A DNA stretch of 64,000 nt from Pelagibacterales bacterium SAG-MED22 (GTDB lineage: Bacteria > Pseudomonadota > Alphaproteobacteria > Pelagibacterales > Pelagibacteraceae), in NCBI GenBank assembly GCA_014653985.1, contig JACWDT010000003.1, positions 53,108 to 117,107 of the forward strand. The letters run 5' to 3'. Below the pieces are notes generated by a model. It saw only the letters and a list, made by a program, of their open reading frames with translations, made no database searches and was not told the origin of the DNA. A program made the translations under genes and the position numbers. Shown here one piece after another: positions 1 through 13,135 of this stretch (positions are counted from its first letter, which is position 1; the number at the start of each line of letters is the position of its first letter).

Positions 1-2379
<2,379 letters not shown>

Positions 2380-2398
<19 letters not shown>

Positions 2399-3132
2399 TC
2401 ATTACGGGTGGAGCTACCAGAATTGGTGCTGCAATTGCAAAACAATTATCTGGTACTAATAAAGAAATACTAATTCACTTTAATAAATCAAAATCAAAAG
2501 CTGAAAAACTCAAAAAAGATCTAGAGTTAAATGGTACTAAAGTTTACCTTGTCAAAGGTGATTTGAGCAAAGAAAATGATGTAAGTAAAATTGTTAAATA
2601 TGCAAAATCAAAATTAAAATATTTTGATTGTTTAATAAACAATGCTTCATTGTTTGAAAATGATAAACTTGAAAGTTTTACAACAGACAGCTGGGATAAA
2701 CATTTAAAAACTAATTTGAGAACTCCTGCTCTATTATCAAAAGAATTTGCTAAAAATGTTAAGGGAAAAAACAACAACATAATAAACATAATTGATCAGA
2801 GAGTTTTTAAACTAACTCCATACTTTTTTTCATATACCATAAGTAAAACTGGTCTTTATACTCTCACAAAAACAAGTGCTATGAGTTTGGCACCCAATAT
2901 AAGAGTTAACGGAATTGCTCCAGGACCAACAATCAAAAACCAAAGGCAATCTGAAAAACATTTTAGGAAACAATATTTAGCAACCCCTCTAAAAAGACAA
3001 GTTAATGTAGAACAAATCTGTAATGCAGTTGACTTTTTTATCAAAAATATATCTATTACAGGTCAAGTTTTAGCAATTGATAGTGGACAGAATCTAAACT
3101 GGCAAACACCTGATATAATGGGCAAAGAATGA
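2380..3132 (+). CDS. SDR oxidoreductase, FolM/pteridine reductase-like
   Basis: TGGATRIG (TGxxxRIG), NNAS, YTISK catalytic motif; next to folB. Confidence 0.8.
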
Positions 3133-3554
3133 AAAAAAATAATCTGAACATCGTTAAAATAGATAAAAATAAAACTTTATTTAATTATGAAAAGAAAATT
3201 TTAATCAAAGAATTAATTTTAGATTTAAAACTTGGTTATTACGACTTTGAAAAAGAAAATTCACAAAAAGTTAAATTTAATCTCGAAGTTGATTATGAGG
3301 ATAAAAAACCAACAAGTGATGAGGATATTAAATCAATAGTTAATTATGGAAGAATAGTTAAACTAATAAAAAAACTTACAAAAAATAAACATTATAATTT
3401 TCTAGAGACACTAGCTGAAGATGTCTTTGATGTTCTATTCAAAGATAAAAGAATTGGAAAAATTATGCTCCAAATCGAAAAACTAGAAATTTTAAAAGAC
3501 TGCACATCTGTTGGTATTCAAGTTACCAAAAAAAGAAGTCATGATAAGCTCTGA
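3129..3554 (+). CDS. folB: Dihydroneopterin aldolase family protein
   Basis: Length and FolB-like pattern (LGYYDFEKE..., [19 protein letters not shown]). Confidence 0.75.
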   Translation: MKKNNLNIVKIDKNKTLFNYEKKILIKELILDLKLGYYDFEKENSQKVKFNLEVDYEDKKPTSDEDIKSIVNYGRIVKLIKKLTKNKHYNFLETLAEDVFDVLFKDKRIGKIMLQIEKLEILKDCTSVGIQVTKKRSHDKL

Positions 3555-5376
3555 TCTAGGTAAAGAAGTAATTAAAAAAGAACTCCCTTTAGTTCCTAAG
3601 CTTCCTGGTGTCTATAGGATGCTGAACTCTAAAGATGAAATTCTTTATGTAGGAAAAGCAAAGAATTTACCCAATAGATTGAAAAGTTATGTTTCTGAAA
3701 AAAATCACATCATTAGAACTGAAAGAATGTTATCTCAAACAAGAAAATTGGAGATAACTACTACTTCTAACGAAAGTGAAGCCTTATTACTTGAAGCAAA
3801 TTTAATTAAAAAATTTAAACCAAAATTTAACATTCTTCTAAGAGATGATAAATCGTTCCCTTTCATATTTATTGGCAACCAAGATCAATGGCCTCAGATA
3901 AAAAGACATAGGGGGAAAAAAACTAAAGAGGGCTTTTATTTTGGTCCGTTTGCGTCAGCTGGATCTGCCAATTGGACAATCAAAATGATTCAAAAAATTT
4001 TCCACTTAAGAGTTTGTGATGACACTGTGTTTAAAAAAAGAGAAAGGCCTTGTATATTATATCAAATCAAACGTTGTTCAGGTCCATGTGTTGGTTATGT
4101 CACCAAAGAGGACTATCAACAAACTGTTGATGATGCGATTGAATTTGTCTCTGGAAAATCTAGAAGGATTCAAAAAAATCTTTCTAATCAAATGGAAAAA
4201 GCAAGTGAAGAACTTGACTTTGAAAAAGCAGTAATTCTAAGAGATAGAATAAAAGCATTAAATATAATTCAGTCATCTCAAAGAATAAATGAAGCAAACT
4301 TAGTTGAAGCAGATGTTGTTGCTGGATACAAAGAGTCTGGTAAAGCCTGTATCCAAGTTTTTTTTTATAGATCAAAACAAAATTGGGGCAATCAAGCTTT
4401 CTTTCCAAAACATGATCCAGATGAAAAACTTGGAGAAATTATAAATTCATTCGTTTCTCAATTTTATGAGAATAAAAGTGTTCCCTCATCGATAATTTTA
4501 TCTGAAGAAATTAAAGAAAAAGTTCTAATTGAAAAAACTCTGTCAAATAAGGAAGGTAAACAAATTACTATTTCTGTTGCAAAACAAGGTTCTAAATTAA
4601 AAGTAATCAATCAAGCCATTAAAAATGCAAAAGATAGTTTAAATAGAAAACTTTATGAAAGTCAAAACAATAGAGAGTTATTTGATGCTGTTGCTAGTAA
4701 ATTCAATTTAGAAACAAACATTAATTTAATTGAGGTTTATGACAACAGTCACATACAGGGTACTAATAGTGTTGGAGCATTAATTGCCTATGGGGACGAG
4801 GGTTTTATCAAAAAAAGGTATAGAAAATTTAATATTAAACACAAAAAAAATGAACAAGATGATTATGGTATGATGCGAGAGGTTTTAAATAGAAGATTCA
4901 AAAGAGCGGTTCAAGAAAAGGATAATTATTTAACTTTTCCTGACTTAGTTTTAGTTGATGGTGGAAAAGGTCAATACTCAGTTGCAAGAGAAAGCCTAAA
5001 TGAACTTGGTCTTCACGGCATTCCTATCGTTGCGATTGCAAAAGGTAAACTGAGAAATAGTGGTAACGAAACCTTTTTTCATAATGGCAAAGAGTTTAAG
5101 TTTTTAAGAAATGATCCAACATTATTTTTTCTTCAAAGAATAAGAGATGAATCGCACCGATTTGCAATAAGTGCTCATAGAGCAAAAAGAAAAAAAGGAA
5201 TAAGCAAATCTCTACTTGACCAAATTGATGGGATTGGGTCTATAAGAAAAAGGGCATTATTAAACCATTTTGGATCAGCAAGATCAGTAGAGTCTGCAAG
5301 TTTAGATGAAATAAAATCTGTTGAAGGTGTTGAGGAAAAAGTGGCAAAAAAGATATATAACTTCTTTCACGAATAA
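3541..5376 (+). CDS. uvrC: UvrABC excision nuclease subunit C (ATG 3541 preferred to track start 3511)
   Basis: GIY-YIG region ([29 protein letters not shown]), UVR domain, [16 protein letters not shown]-terminal HhH. Confidence 0.96.
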   Translation: MISSDLGKEVIKKELPLVPKLPGVYRMLNSKDEILYVGKAKNLPNRLKSYVSEKNHIIRTERMLSQTRKLEITTTSNESEALLLEANLIKKFKPKFNILLRDDKSFPFIFIGNQDQWPQIKRHRGKKTKEGFYFGPFASAGSANWTIKMIQKIFHLRVCDDTVFKKRERPCILYQIKRCSGPCVGYVTKEDYQQTVDDAIEFVSGKSRRIQKNLSNQMEKASEELDFEKAVILRDRIKALNIIQSSQRINEANLVEADVVAGYKESGKACIQVFFYRSKQNWGNQAFFPKHDPDEKLGEIINSFVSQFYENKSVPSSIILSEEIKEKVLIEKTLSNKEGKQITISVAKQGSKLKVINQAIKNAKDSLNRKLYESQNNRELFDAVASKFNLETNINLIEVYDNSHIQGTNSVGALIAYGDEGFIKKRYRKFNIKHKKNEQDDYGMMREVLNRRFKRAVQEKDNYLTFPDLVLVDGGKGQYSVARESLNELGLHGIPIVAIAKGKLRNSGNETFFHNGKEFKFLRNDPTLFFLQRIRDESHRFAISAHRAKRKKGISKSLLDQIDGIGSIRKRALLNHFGSARSVESASLDEIKSVEGVEEKVAKKIYNFFHE

Positions 5377-5378
5377 TT

Positions 5379-5963
5379 ATGCTTAAAAAAATTCCTAATA
5401 TATTAACAATAGGACGAATAATTATTGTTCCTTTTTTTGTATTGGCATTTTACTTGCCTGGATTTTATGGAGATTTGACTGCATTAATATTATTTGTTGT
5501 TGCGTCATTTACTGATTTTCTTGATGGAATGCTTGCAAGAATGATGGGTGAAGAGTCAAAACTGGGAGAATTGTTAGATCCAATAGCTGATAAGATAATC
5601 GTTGCGACAGCTTTAATTCTTTTAGTAATGGATGGTACTATAAGAAATTATGAAGTAATTGCTGCAATTATTATTCTTACTAGAGAAATATTGATTTCAG
5701 GACTTAGAGAATTTTTAGCAAAGGGAAAAATTAAACTTCCTGTTTCTAGTCTTGCTAAATTAAAAACAGTTTTACAGATGGTTTCAATCGCTCTCCTTCT
5801 ATCAGGAGATACAGGAAATAAGATTATTAACTTCCAAGATTATAATGCCCAAACTATTGGTATTATTCTTTTATGGCTATCTGCAGCATTAACACTTTTT
5901 ACTGGATATGATTATATGCGTAAAGGAATTGACCACGCTATGTCTGAAGACAATAAAGATTAA
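5379..5963 (+). CDS. pgsA: CDP-diacylglycerol--glycerol-3-phosphate 3-phosphatidyltransferase
   Basis: CDP-alcohol phosphotransferase motif (DFLDGMLAR...GELLDPIADK). Confidence 0.94.
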   Translation: MLKKIPNILTIGRIIIVPFFVLAFYLPGFYGDLTALILFVVASFTDFLDGMLARMMGEESKLGELLDPIADKIIVATALILLVMDGTIRNYEVIAAIIILTREILISGLREFLAKGKIKLPVSSLAKLKTVLQMVSIALLLSGDTGNKIINFQDYNAQTIGIILLWLSAALTLFTGYDYMRKGIDHAMSEDNKD

Positions 5964-6841
5964 GCTGCTTTTTTCTTTCTTACTAAAGTTTGATAACTTT
6001 CATTTAAATCAATTATAGTATCACAAACTTTAAACTGATTTTCTGCAATGCATGAAACTGGCGTTACTTCTGCGGCAGTGCCTGTTAAAAAACATCCAAC
6101 AAAGTTTGATAACTCCTCTGGTTTTATTTTTCTCTCGTGAACTTTAATATTTTTCGATTTTGCAATTCCAATTACTGTCCTTCTTGTAATCCCATCTAAA
6201 AAAGAGTCTGGGATTGGAGTGTGAAGTTCACCATTTTTATCTTTGAAAAAAACATTGGCACCAGTTGCTTCAGCTACATTTCCTTCATGATCTAACATTA
6301 ATGAGTCTGTATAACCTTGTTTTTCTGCTTCATGTTTTGATAGTGTGCAAATCATATAAAGACCAGATGCTTTAGTATCCCAAGGGATTGTATTAGGCGC
6401 AGGCCTTCTCCAGTTAGAAATATTTAATTTTATACCCTCGACTTTTAATTTTGGATCAAAATATGAACCCCACTCCCAGGTTGCAATTGCTACATGAATT
6501 TTTGTTTGTTGTGCAGAAATAGCCATCATCTCGCTGCCTCTCCATGCAACTGGTCTTACGTATCCATTTTCAACATTTTGTGAAGCAATAATTTTATTTG
6601 AAGCAATATTAATTTGTTCTTCTGAATAAGGGATATCAAAACCCATCCTCTTAGCAGAATGAAAGAATCTTGAAGTGTGTTCTTCTAATTTAAAAATTGA
6701 TCCGTCATAAACTCTTTCTCCCTCAAAAACACAACTCGCATAATGTAAACCATGGCTTAAAACGTGAAGTTTGACGTCTCCCCAATCTACAAGCTCATCG
6801 TTGTACCATATTTTTCCAGATCTTTTGTCGTAAGGTATCAT
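5960..6841 (-). CDS. ilvE: Branched-chain amino acid aminotransferase
   Basis: Class IV aminotransferase pattern (EGERVYDG, EATGANVFF, DGITRRTV, GTAAEVTPV). Confidence 0.93.
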   Translation of the reverse strand: MIPYDKRSGKIWYNDELVDWGDVKLHVLSHGLHYASCVFEGERVYDGSIFKLEEHTSRFFHSAKRMGFDIPYSEEQINIASNKIIASQNVENGYVRPVAWRGSEMMAISAQQTKIHVAIATWEWGSYFDPKLKVEGIKLNISNWRRPAPNTIPWDTKASGLYMICTLSKHEAEKQGYTDSLMLDHEGNVAEATGANVFFKDKNGELHTPIPDSFLDGITRRTVIGIAKSKNIKVHERKIKPEELSNFVGCFLTGTAAEVTPVSCIAENQFKVCDTIIDLNESYQTLVRKKKAA

Positions 6842-6911
6842 GATTGAAAATATTTAATTATATCTGAAAAATATCTTTGTATCTTTAATATGTCAATATA
6901 ACTTACCCATA

Positions 6912-7349
6912 ATGAAAGAACTTTTATATTTAAAAGATGATCAGCTTAAAGATTTGATAGAAAAACTTTTTGTGAGCTATAGAGAAACTTTCTCTGACTC
7001 TAAAAAGATATTAGATAAATACTCTATTGGTTTAGCACACCATAAAGTAATCCATTTATTGTCCATGTATCAGGGTATTTCGATATCTGAGCTATTAAAA
7101 AGACTAAAAGTCACAAAGCAAAGTCTTAATAGGGTTTTAAAAGATTTAATAAAATTAGACATTATTACGTTTAAAAAAGATGAGCAAGATACCCGGGTTA
7201 AGCATGTATTTTTGAATGATAAAGGGGAAAAGATATTTAATGAGGTTTTTGATCAGCAAAAAAAAAGAATTTACAACGCATTACTAAACTCAAGTTCAGA
7301 GGAAGTAATAAATTTTGATAATGTTTTGAGTAAAATTATAAATGGATAA
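6912..7349 (+). CDS. MarR-family transcriptional regulator (PetP-like by context)
   Basis: wHTH pattern ISISELLKRLKVTKQSLNRVLKDL...D.R.KHVFLNDKG. Confidence 0.82.
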   Translation: MKELLYLKDDQLKDLIEKLFVSYRETFSDSKKILDKYSIGLAHHKVIHLLSMYQGISISELLKRLKVTKQSLNRVLKDLIKLDIITFKKDEQDTRVKHVFLNDKGEKIFNEVFDQQKKRIYNALLNSSSEEVINFDNVLSKIING

Positions 7350-8019
7350 ATTTCAAGCTCATATTTTGCTAGTTGATGACGATGAAGGAATTAGATCTTT
7401 AGTAAAAAAATATTTAAATGAAAATAATTTTTTAGTTACGACAGCAGATAGTGCTGAAAATGCGTCAGAGAAAGTAAAAATAATCAAATTTGATTTAATT
7501 ATCCTAGATATAATGATGTCAGGTAAAAGTGGTTTAGATTTTATTAATGACCATAAAAAAGATTTGGACACACCAATTATACTTTTGACAGCCAAGGGTG
7601 AGGCGAGTGAAAGAGTTGAGGGACTTGAATTGGGAGCAGACGATTATTTAGCTAAGCCTTTTGAGCCAAAAGAACTGATTTTAAGAATTAAAAATATTTT
7701 AACCAAAACTATTAAAACAGATCAAAAAAGAATTATTGAATTTGAAAATGTAAAAATTGATTTAAACAAATTGCTAATTATTAAAAACAAAAAAGAATTT
7801 AAAATCAATAATACTGAAAAGATAATTTTAGAAAAAATGATTAATAATCCAGGAAATACATTTTCAAGAGAAAGTATTGGTCAATTGATTAATTTAGATA
7901 AAGAAAGGTCAATTGATGTGATTATAACTCGTTTAAGAAAGAAAATAGAAATTGATCCGAAAAATCCAAAATTTTTACAAACCATAAGAGGAGCAGGATA
8001 TGTTCTCTGGATTGAATAA
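7342..8019 (+). CDS. OmpR/PhoB-family response regulator (PetR-like by context)
   Basis: Receiver LLVDDDEG...LIILDIMM...LTAKGE...GADDYLAKPF plus C-terminal winged helix. Confidence 0.93.
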   Translation: MDKFQAHILLVDDDEGIRSLVKKYLNENNFLVTTADSAENASEKVKIIKFDLIILDIMMSGKSGLDFINDHKKDLDTPIILLTAKGEASERVEGLELGADDYLAKPFEPKELILRIKNILTKTIKTDQKRIIEFENVKIDLNKLLIIKNKKEFKINNTEKIILEKMINNPGNTFSRESIGQLINLDKERSIDVIITRLRKKIEIDPKNPKFLQTIRGAGYVLWIE

Positions 8020-9319
8020 TTTATTAAGAAAAGTTTTACCTAAAAGATTGTTCTACAGAGCACTTTTAATTGTTGCAGTCCCCGTCATTGTTCTTCAGCT
8101 AATCATCACAATTGTATTTTTTGATAGCTTGTGGATTAAAACTAACAAAGGAATGACAAGAACATTAGTAAACGAAATAAGTGCGTTTATTGAAGCATAT
8201 GAAAGTGAGGAGGAGGATAAACAAGAAATAAATAACTTATTTTCATTATTTTTAGATTTAAATATTCAACTTGAACTCAACGAAGAATTACAAGATCAAA
8301 AAAAAGAAAGATGGTTTAGTCCAATTGACCGAACATTAAGAAGAGAATTAAAATCAAGATTTTCAGTAGAAGACTATTGGTTCGACTCAACAAACTATAA
8401 AGAGTTAATTGATTTAAGAATTAAATATAAAGATGGATATTTTAAATTTTTAGTTCCTAAAGATCGTGTTACTAGTTCTTCTGCAAGAATATTTGCACTA
8501 TGGATAACTGTACCTGCAATAATTATGGTGATCATATCTCTAATATTTTTAAAAAATCAAACAAGGCCTATTACCAATCTTGCACGTGCTGCAGAAAGAT
8601 TTGGTAAAGGTGAAGAAATTGAGGAATACAAACCCTCTGGAGCTCTTGAAATAAGACAGGCGGGTCATGAATTTGATAAAATGAGAAAAAGAATTGAAAG
8701 ACATCTTAATCAAAGAACAGAGATGTTGTCGGGTATAAGTCATGATTTAAGAACACCTTTAACAAGGATGAAGCTACAACTTGCATTTATTAAAGACAAA
8801 GACTCAGTAGAAAAATTAACTGAGGATATAAATGAAATGGAAAAAATGCTAAATGAATATCTTCAATTTACAAGCTCATCGTATGCTGAGAAAGATGAAG
8901 TGTTTAATCTGTCTGGACTAATTGAAGAAGTAATTAAAAAATATAATAATGAAAATATTTCAAAGCATTTGTTACCTAGGGTTTATATTAACGGTAGAAA
9001 AAATTTAATCAACAGATGTCTAAATAATCTAATTGATAACGCCTTAAAGTACGCCACTAAAGTTGAGGTAAATGTTAGTAAAAAAAATACAAATCTATTT
9101 ATTATGATTGATGATGATGGTCCTGGTATCGCAAAAAGTGAACACGACAATGTATTCAAACCATTCTATAAAATAGACAAAGGAAGATCTGACTCTAAAT
9201 CCAGCGTTGGACTTGGTTTATCAATTGCATCCGATATTATTAAATCCCATGGGGGAAATATTAAACTTGAAAAGTCTAAAATGGATGGCTTGAGAGTTAA
9301 GATTTTTTTACCTATTTAG
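8000..9319 (+). CDS. EnvZ-like sensor histidine kinase
   Basis: HAMP region, H-box GISHDLRTPLTRMKLQL, N-box NLIDNALKYA, DDDGPGI, VGLGLSI. Confidence 0.93.
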   Translation: MFSGLNNLLRKVLPKRLFYRALLIVAVPVIVLQLIITIVFFDSLWIKTNKGMTRTLVNEISAFIEAYESEEEDKQEINNLFSLFLDLNIQLELNEELQDQKKERWFSPIDRTLRRELKSRFSVEDYWFDSTNYKELIDLRIKYKDGYFKFLVPKDRVTSSSARIFALWITVPAIIMVIISLIFLKNQTRPITNLARAAERFGKGEEIEEYKPSGALEIRQAGHEFDKMRKRIERHLNQRTEMLSGISHDLRTPLTRMKLQLAFIKDKDSVEKLTEDINEMEKMLNEYLQFTSSSYAEKDEVFNLSGLIEEVIKKYNNENISKHLLPRVYINGRKNLINRCLNNLIDNALKYATKVEVNVSKKNTNLFIMIDDDGPGIAKSEHDNVFKPFYKIDKGRSDSKSSVGLGLSIASDIIKSHGGNIKLEKSKMDGLRVKIFLPI

Positions 9320-9563
9320 TTTTTGTTTTTTTTTTACCTTCAAGCTTTTTAATTTTGATTTCTAAGTTCTCAACTCGTTTTGAAAGAATATCAAATTCAT
9401 CCTTGCTTGTTAATTTCATTTTAAAAACAAATTCGTCTCTTTTAGATTTAAAAATATTTAGAATTTCAGCCGACAAATCTTTTGAGGAAACCAACCCTTG
9501 CTCAATCAATTTTGCAAACTTATCAATTATAAATTTAGAATTTTTCATATTTAAGATATACAT
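9312..9563 (-). CDS. ubiK: UbiK/BMFP-domain accessory factor (possibly starts at internal ATG)
   Basis: Small protein with C-terminal coiled coil (SKRVENLEIKIKKLE) typical of the BMFP family. Confidence 0.7.
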   Translation of the reverse strand: MYILNMKNSKFIIDKFAKLIEQGLVSSKDLSAEILNIFKSKRDEFVFKMKLTSKDEFDILSKRVENLEIKIKKLEGKKKTKTK

Positions 9564-9580
9564 TATAAGTATAAATTAAA

Positions 9581-10363
9581 ATGTTCATTAATAATTTTGA
9601 CCCAGTTGCAATTGAAATTTTTTCCTTAGAAATCAGATGGTATTCGTTAGCTTATATTGTTGGTATTTTGTTTGGATGGTTTGTTGCAAAAAAAATATTT
9701 ATTAAAAATGACGATATCAGTAAAAAATTTGATGATTACATCACTTATTTAATAATTGGAATTATTTTAGGTGGAAGAATTGGTTACATATTATTCTACA
9801 ATCTAGAATATTATTTAAATAATTTGTTGCATATTTTTAAGATTTGGGAAGGCGGTATGTCTTTTCATGGCGGATTAATTGGAATTATAATTGCGAGTAT
9901 AATTTTTGGAAAAAGAAATAATCAAAATCCTTTTTTATATATGGATATTGTAGCATTAGTTGCTCCTATTGGAATTTTTTTTGGAAGACTATCAAACTTT
10001 ATAAATTCAGAGCTATATGGAAAAGTAACTAATGTGCCATGGTCAGTAACTTTTGTTCAAGTAGATAATTTGCCAAGACATCCTACCCAAATATACGAAG
10101 CTATACTAGAGGGAATAATTTTAATACTAATTTTAATTAATTTTAAAAATAAAAATTTTTTGCTTAAGCCCGGTTTAATATCAAGCCTATTTTTAATTTT
10201 TTACTCAATATTTAGATTTTCTATTGAATTTTTAAGAGTTCCAGATGAGCAGTTAGGTTATTTATTATTTAATTTAACTATGGGACAAATTTTAAGTGTA
10301 TTCCTAACATTGGCTGGGTTGGTCCTATTTTATTTTAAAAATGAAGATAAACAAATCAACTAA
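9581..10363 (+). CDS. lgt: Prolipoprotein diacylglyceryl transferase
   Basis: RWYSLAYIVGIL, GGMSFHGGLIG, GRLSNFINSELYG, PRHPTQIYEA. Confidence 0.96.
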   Translation: MFINNFDPVAIEIFSLEIRWYSLAYIVGILFGWFVAKKIFIKNDDISKKFDDYITYLIIGIILGGRIGYILFYNLEYYLNNLLHIFKIWEGGMSFHGGLIGIIIASIIFGKRNNQNPFLYMDIVALVAPIGIFFGRLSNFINSELYGKVTNVPWSVTFVQVDNLPRHPTQIYEAILEGIILILILINFKNKNFLLKPGLISSLFLIFYSIFRFSIEFLRVPDEQLGYLLFNLTMGQILSVFLTLAGLVLFYFKNEDKQIN

Positions 10364-11396
10364 CTTATCTTTAGACCAATTTATTAATTGGGCACTTTAC
10401 GATAAAGACTCAGGTTACTACATGAAGCAAAACCCATTTGGCAAGGAGGGTGATTTTATTACAGCTCCAAATATCACAAGACTTTTTTCAGAAATTATAA
10501 CTATTTGGTTAGTTACTTTTCTTAAAAGTTTGGGCTCCCCAAACAAATTTAATTTAATTGAGCTAGGTGCTGGAAATGGTGAAATGATGAAGGTGGTTTA
10601 TCAAACATTAAAGAACTTTCCGGAACACTTTAGTTCTTGTAATTTTATGATATACGAAAAAAGTAAATATCTCATTGATCAACAGAAAATAAACCTTGAA
10701 TCTGAGAAAATTACTTGGATCCAAGATTTAAAACAAAATTATTCAGAACCTACTATTTTTTTAGCAAATGAATTTTTTGATGCTTTGCCAATTAAACAGT
10801 TTTTTAAAAGACAAGATGACTGGTATGAAAAATTTGTAGATCTTTCAAATCCTAAAGAGGCAAAATTTAATGAAGTTAAAACAAATATTAAATTAATTGA
10901 GGAAAAATTAAATTTAGAGATTTCAAAAGGGCAAGATATAGTTGAATATTCTCCTGATGCTTTAGAATATTTAAATATTATAGGTAATATAATTGAAAAA
11001 AGTGAAGGTGGAATACTTCTTATAGACTATGGTTATTTAAATTCTAAAATGCAAGATACCCTTCAAGCAGTTAATAATCACAAATATTCGAATATTTTAG
11101 AAAATATTGGTGATTCTGACATTACGTACAACATCAACTTTAATTTATTTCAAAAATTTATTGATCAATTTAAAAATTTGGACACAGTAGTTACAACTCA
11201 AAAAAAATTCTTAACCAGTATGGGAATTCTTCAAAGAGCTGAAATTATAAGTAAGGATATAACTTTTTCAAAAAAAACAGACTTATTTTACAGAATAAGA
11301 AGACTTATAGATGAAAAACAGATGGGCGAATTGTTTAAAGTTATGCTTATAAAATCTAAAAATAATAAATTTCAAACAGGATTTCAAAGTGATTAA
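10341..11396 (+). CDS. SAM-dependent methyltransferase, MidA/NDUFAF7 family
   Basis: DKDSGYYM..PFGKEGDFITAPNI, ELGAGNGEMM, NEFFDALPIKQF. Confidence 0.9.
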   Translation: MKINKSTNLSLDQFINWALYDKDSGYYMKQNPFGKEGDFITAPNITRLFSEIITIWLVTFLKSLGSPNKFNLIELGAGNGEMMKVVYQTLKNFPEHFSSCNFMIYEKSKYLIDQQKINLESEKITWIQDLKQNYSEPTIFLANEFFDALPIKQFFKRQDDWYEKFVDLSNPKEAKFNEVKTNIKLIEEKLNLEISKGQDIVEYSPDALEYLNIIGNIIEKSEGGILLIDYGYLNSKMQDTLQAVNNHKYSNILENIGDSDITYNINFNLFQKFIDQFKNLDTVVTTQKKFLTSMGILQRAEIISKDITFSKKTDLFYRIRRLIDEKQMGELFKVMLIKSKNNKFQTGFQSD

Positions 11397-12147
11397 ATCT
11401 AAAAAACTTTCAAATATAAAAAATTTGAAACACGGCTTCTTTAATAGCAAAGGTGGTATATCTAAAAATATTTATGAAAGTTTAAACTGTGGACCAGGAT
11501 CAAGAGATAAACCAGGTAATGTAAGAAAAAATTTAGAATTAGTAAAAAAAAAAATAAATCACTCAGCTGGGGATATTTTTTTAATTAATCAAATTCACAG
11601 CAGTAAATTCATTTATATTGATGAAAAATATCATTTTAAATCAAAGCCAAAAGTAGATGCGGTGATTACTAATCAGAAAAACTTACCAATTGCTGTTTTA
11701 ACAGCAGACTGTGTCCCAATTTTGATTTGTGATCAGCAAAAAAAAATAATTGGAGCAATCCATGCGGGCTGGAAAGGAGCATATAAGGGAATAGTCGATA
11801 AAGTGATCAAATTTATGATTAAGAAAGGATCTAAGCCACAAAATATTTCTGCTGTAATAGGCCCTTCTATTTCAGTTGATAACTATGAGGTTCAAAATGA
11901 CTTCAAGAACAAATTTTTAAAAAAAGATAGAAGAAATAAAAAATTTTTTAGAATAAAGCACAAAAAGTTATATTTTGATTTATCAAAGTACGTAAAATCT
12001 ATACTTTTAAAGAATAAAATAAAAAAAATAGAAAAAATTAAAATTGATACATTTGATGTTAAAAATAAATTCTTTAGCGCCAGAAGAGCTTTAAGTTTAA
12101 AACATGATGATTATGGTAGAAATATTTCAATAATTATGCTTAATTAG
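11389..12147 (+). CDS. pgeF: Polyphenol oxidase/YfiH (LACC1-type purine nucleoside phosphorylase)
   Basis: HGFF, NQIHS, ADCVPIL, IHAGWKGA, IGPSI. Confidence 0.93.
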   Translation: MIKSKKLSNIKNLKHGFFNSKGGISKNIYESLNCGPGSRDKPGNVRKNLELVKKKINHSAGDIFLINQIHSSKFIYIDEKYHFKSKPKVDAVITNQKNLPIAVLTADCVPILICDQQKKIIGAIHAGWKGAYKGIVDKVIKFMIKKGSKPQNISAVIGPSISVDNYEVQNDFKNKFLKKDRRNKKFFRIKHKKLYFDLSKYVKSILLKNKIKKIEKIKIDTFDVKNKFFSARRALSLKHDDYGRNISIIMLN

Positions 12148-12157
12148 GTTTTTTCGA

Positions 12158-13090
12158 ATGAAATTATTATCTGGAACTAGCAATAAGCCTCTCAGCAAGG
12201 ATATTGCAAAATTTTTAAAATCTAAACTAGTTAATTCAAGTATCAAGAATTTTGCAGATGGTGAGATATATGTTGAGTTAAATGAAAATATAAGAGGAAA
12301 TAGTATTTTCATAATTCAGTCTATCTCATCTCCTGCTAACGATAACCTAATGGAGCTTTTGCTGTGTATAGATGCTCTAAAAAGATCTTCAGCTAAAAAT
12401 ATAACAGCAGTTATTCCATATTTTGGTTATGCAAGACAAGATAGAAAAGTTGTTCCAAGAACATCTATCTCAGCAAAACTTGTCTCAAATTTAATAACAA
12501 AAGCTGGCGCAGACAGAGTTGTGACAGTTGATTTGCATGCAGGCCAAATTCAAGGATTTTTTGATATTCCGGTAGACAACTTGTTTTCTACACCCATTTT
12601 TGCAAGACATGTAAAAAAAAACATTAAAAGTAAAAATATTGTATGTATTGCACCTGATGTTGGTGGTACTGAAAGAGCAAGAGCGCTTGGAAAGATTTTG
12701 AATGTTGGTCTTGCAATTGTTGATAAAAGAAGACCAAAACCTGGTCAATCTCAAGTGATGAATGTAATTGGAGAAGTGAAAGATAAAACTTGTGTAATAG
12801 TGGATGATATCATTGACTCAGGTGGAACTATAGTCAATGCGGCTAAAGCATTAAAGGATCGGGGTGCAAAAGAAGTTTACGTTTATATCACCCACGGTGT
12901 TTTAACTGGAGAAGCTGTAAAAAAAATTAAAAATTCAGTAATTAAAAAATTAGTAATCACAGATACAATTGACAATAGAGACAAAACGAAAAGTGCAAAA
13001 AACATAGAAGTTCTATCTATTTCAGCCTTGATGGGAGAAGCTATTAAAAGAATATCAAACTCAACCTCCGTTTCTGATTTATTTAAATAA
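12158..13090 (+). CDS. prs: Ribose-phosphate pyrophosphokinase
   Basis: FADGEIYVELNENIRG, PYFGYARQDRK, VDLHAGQIQGFF, VIVDDIIDSGGT. Confidence 0.97.
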   Translation: MKLLSGTSNKPLSKDIAKFLKSKLVNSSIKNFADGEIYVELNENIRGNSIFIIQSISSPANDNLMELLLCIDALKRSSAKNITAVIPYFGYARQDRKVVPRTSISAKLVSNLITKAGADRVVTVDLHAGQIQGFFDIPVDNLFSTPIFARHVKKNIKSKNIVCIAPDVGGTERARALGKILNVGLAIVDKRRPKPGQSQVMNVIGEVKDKTCVIVDDIIDSGGTIVNAAKALKDRGAKEVYVYITHGVLTGEAVKKIKNSVIKKLVITDTIDNRDKTKSAKNIEVLSISALMGEAIKRISNSTSVSDLFK

Positions 13091-13135
13091 TTACCTTGAG
13101 TTATTAAGGATCTTGAGCTAAAAACCTTTGTTTTT

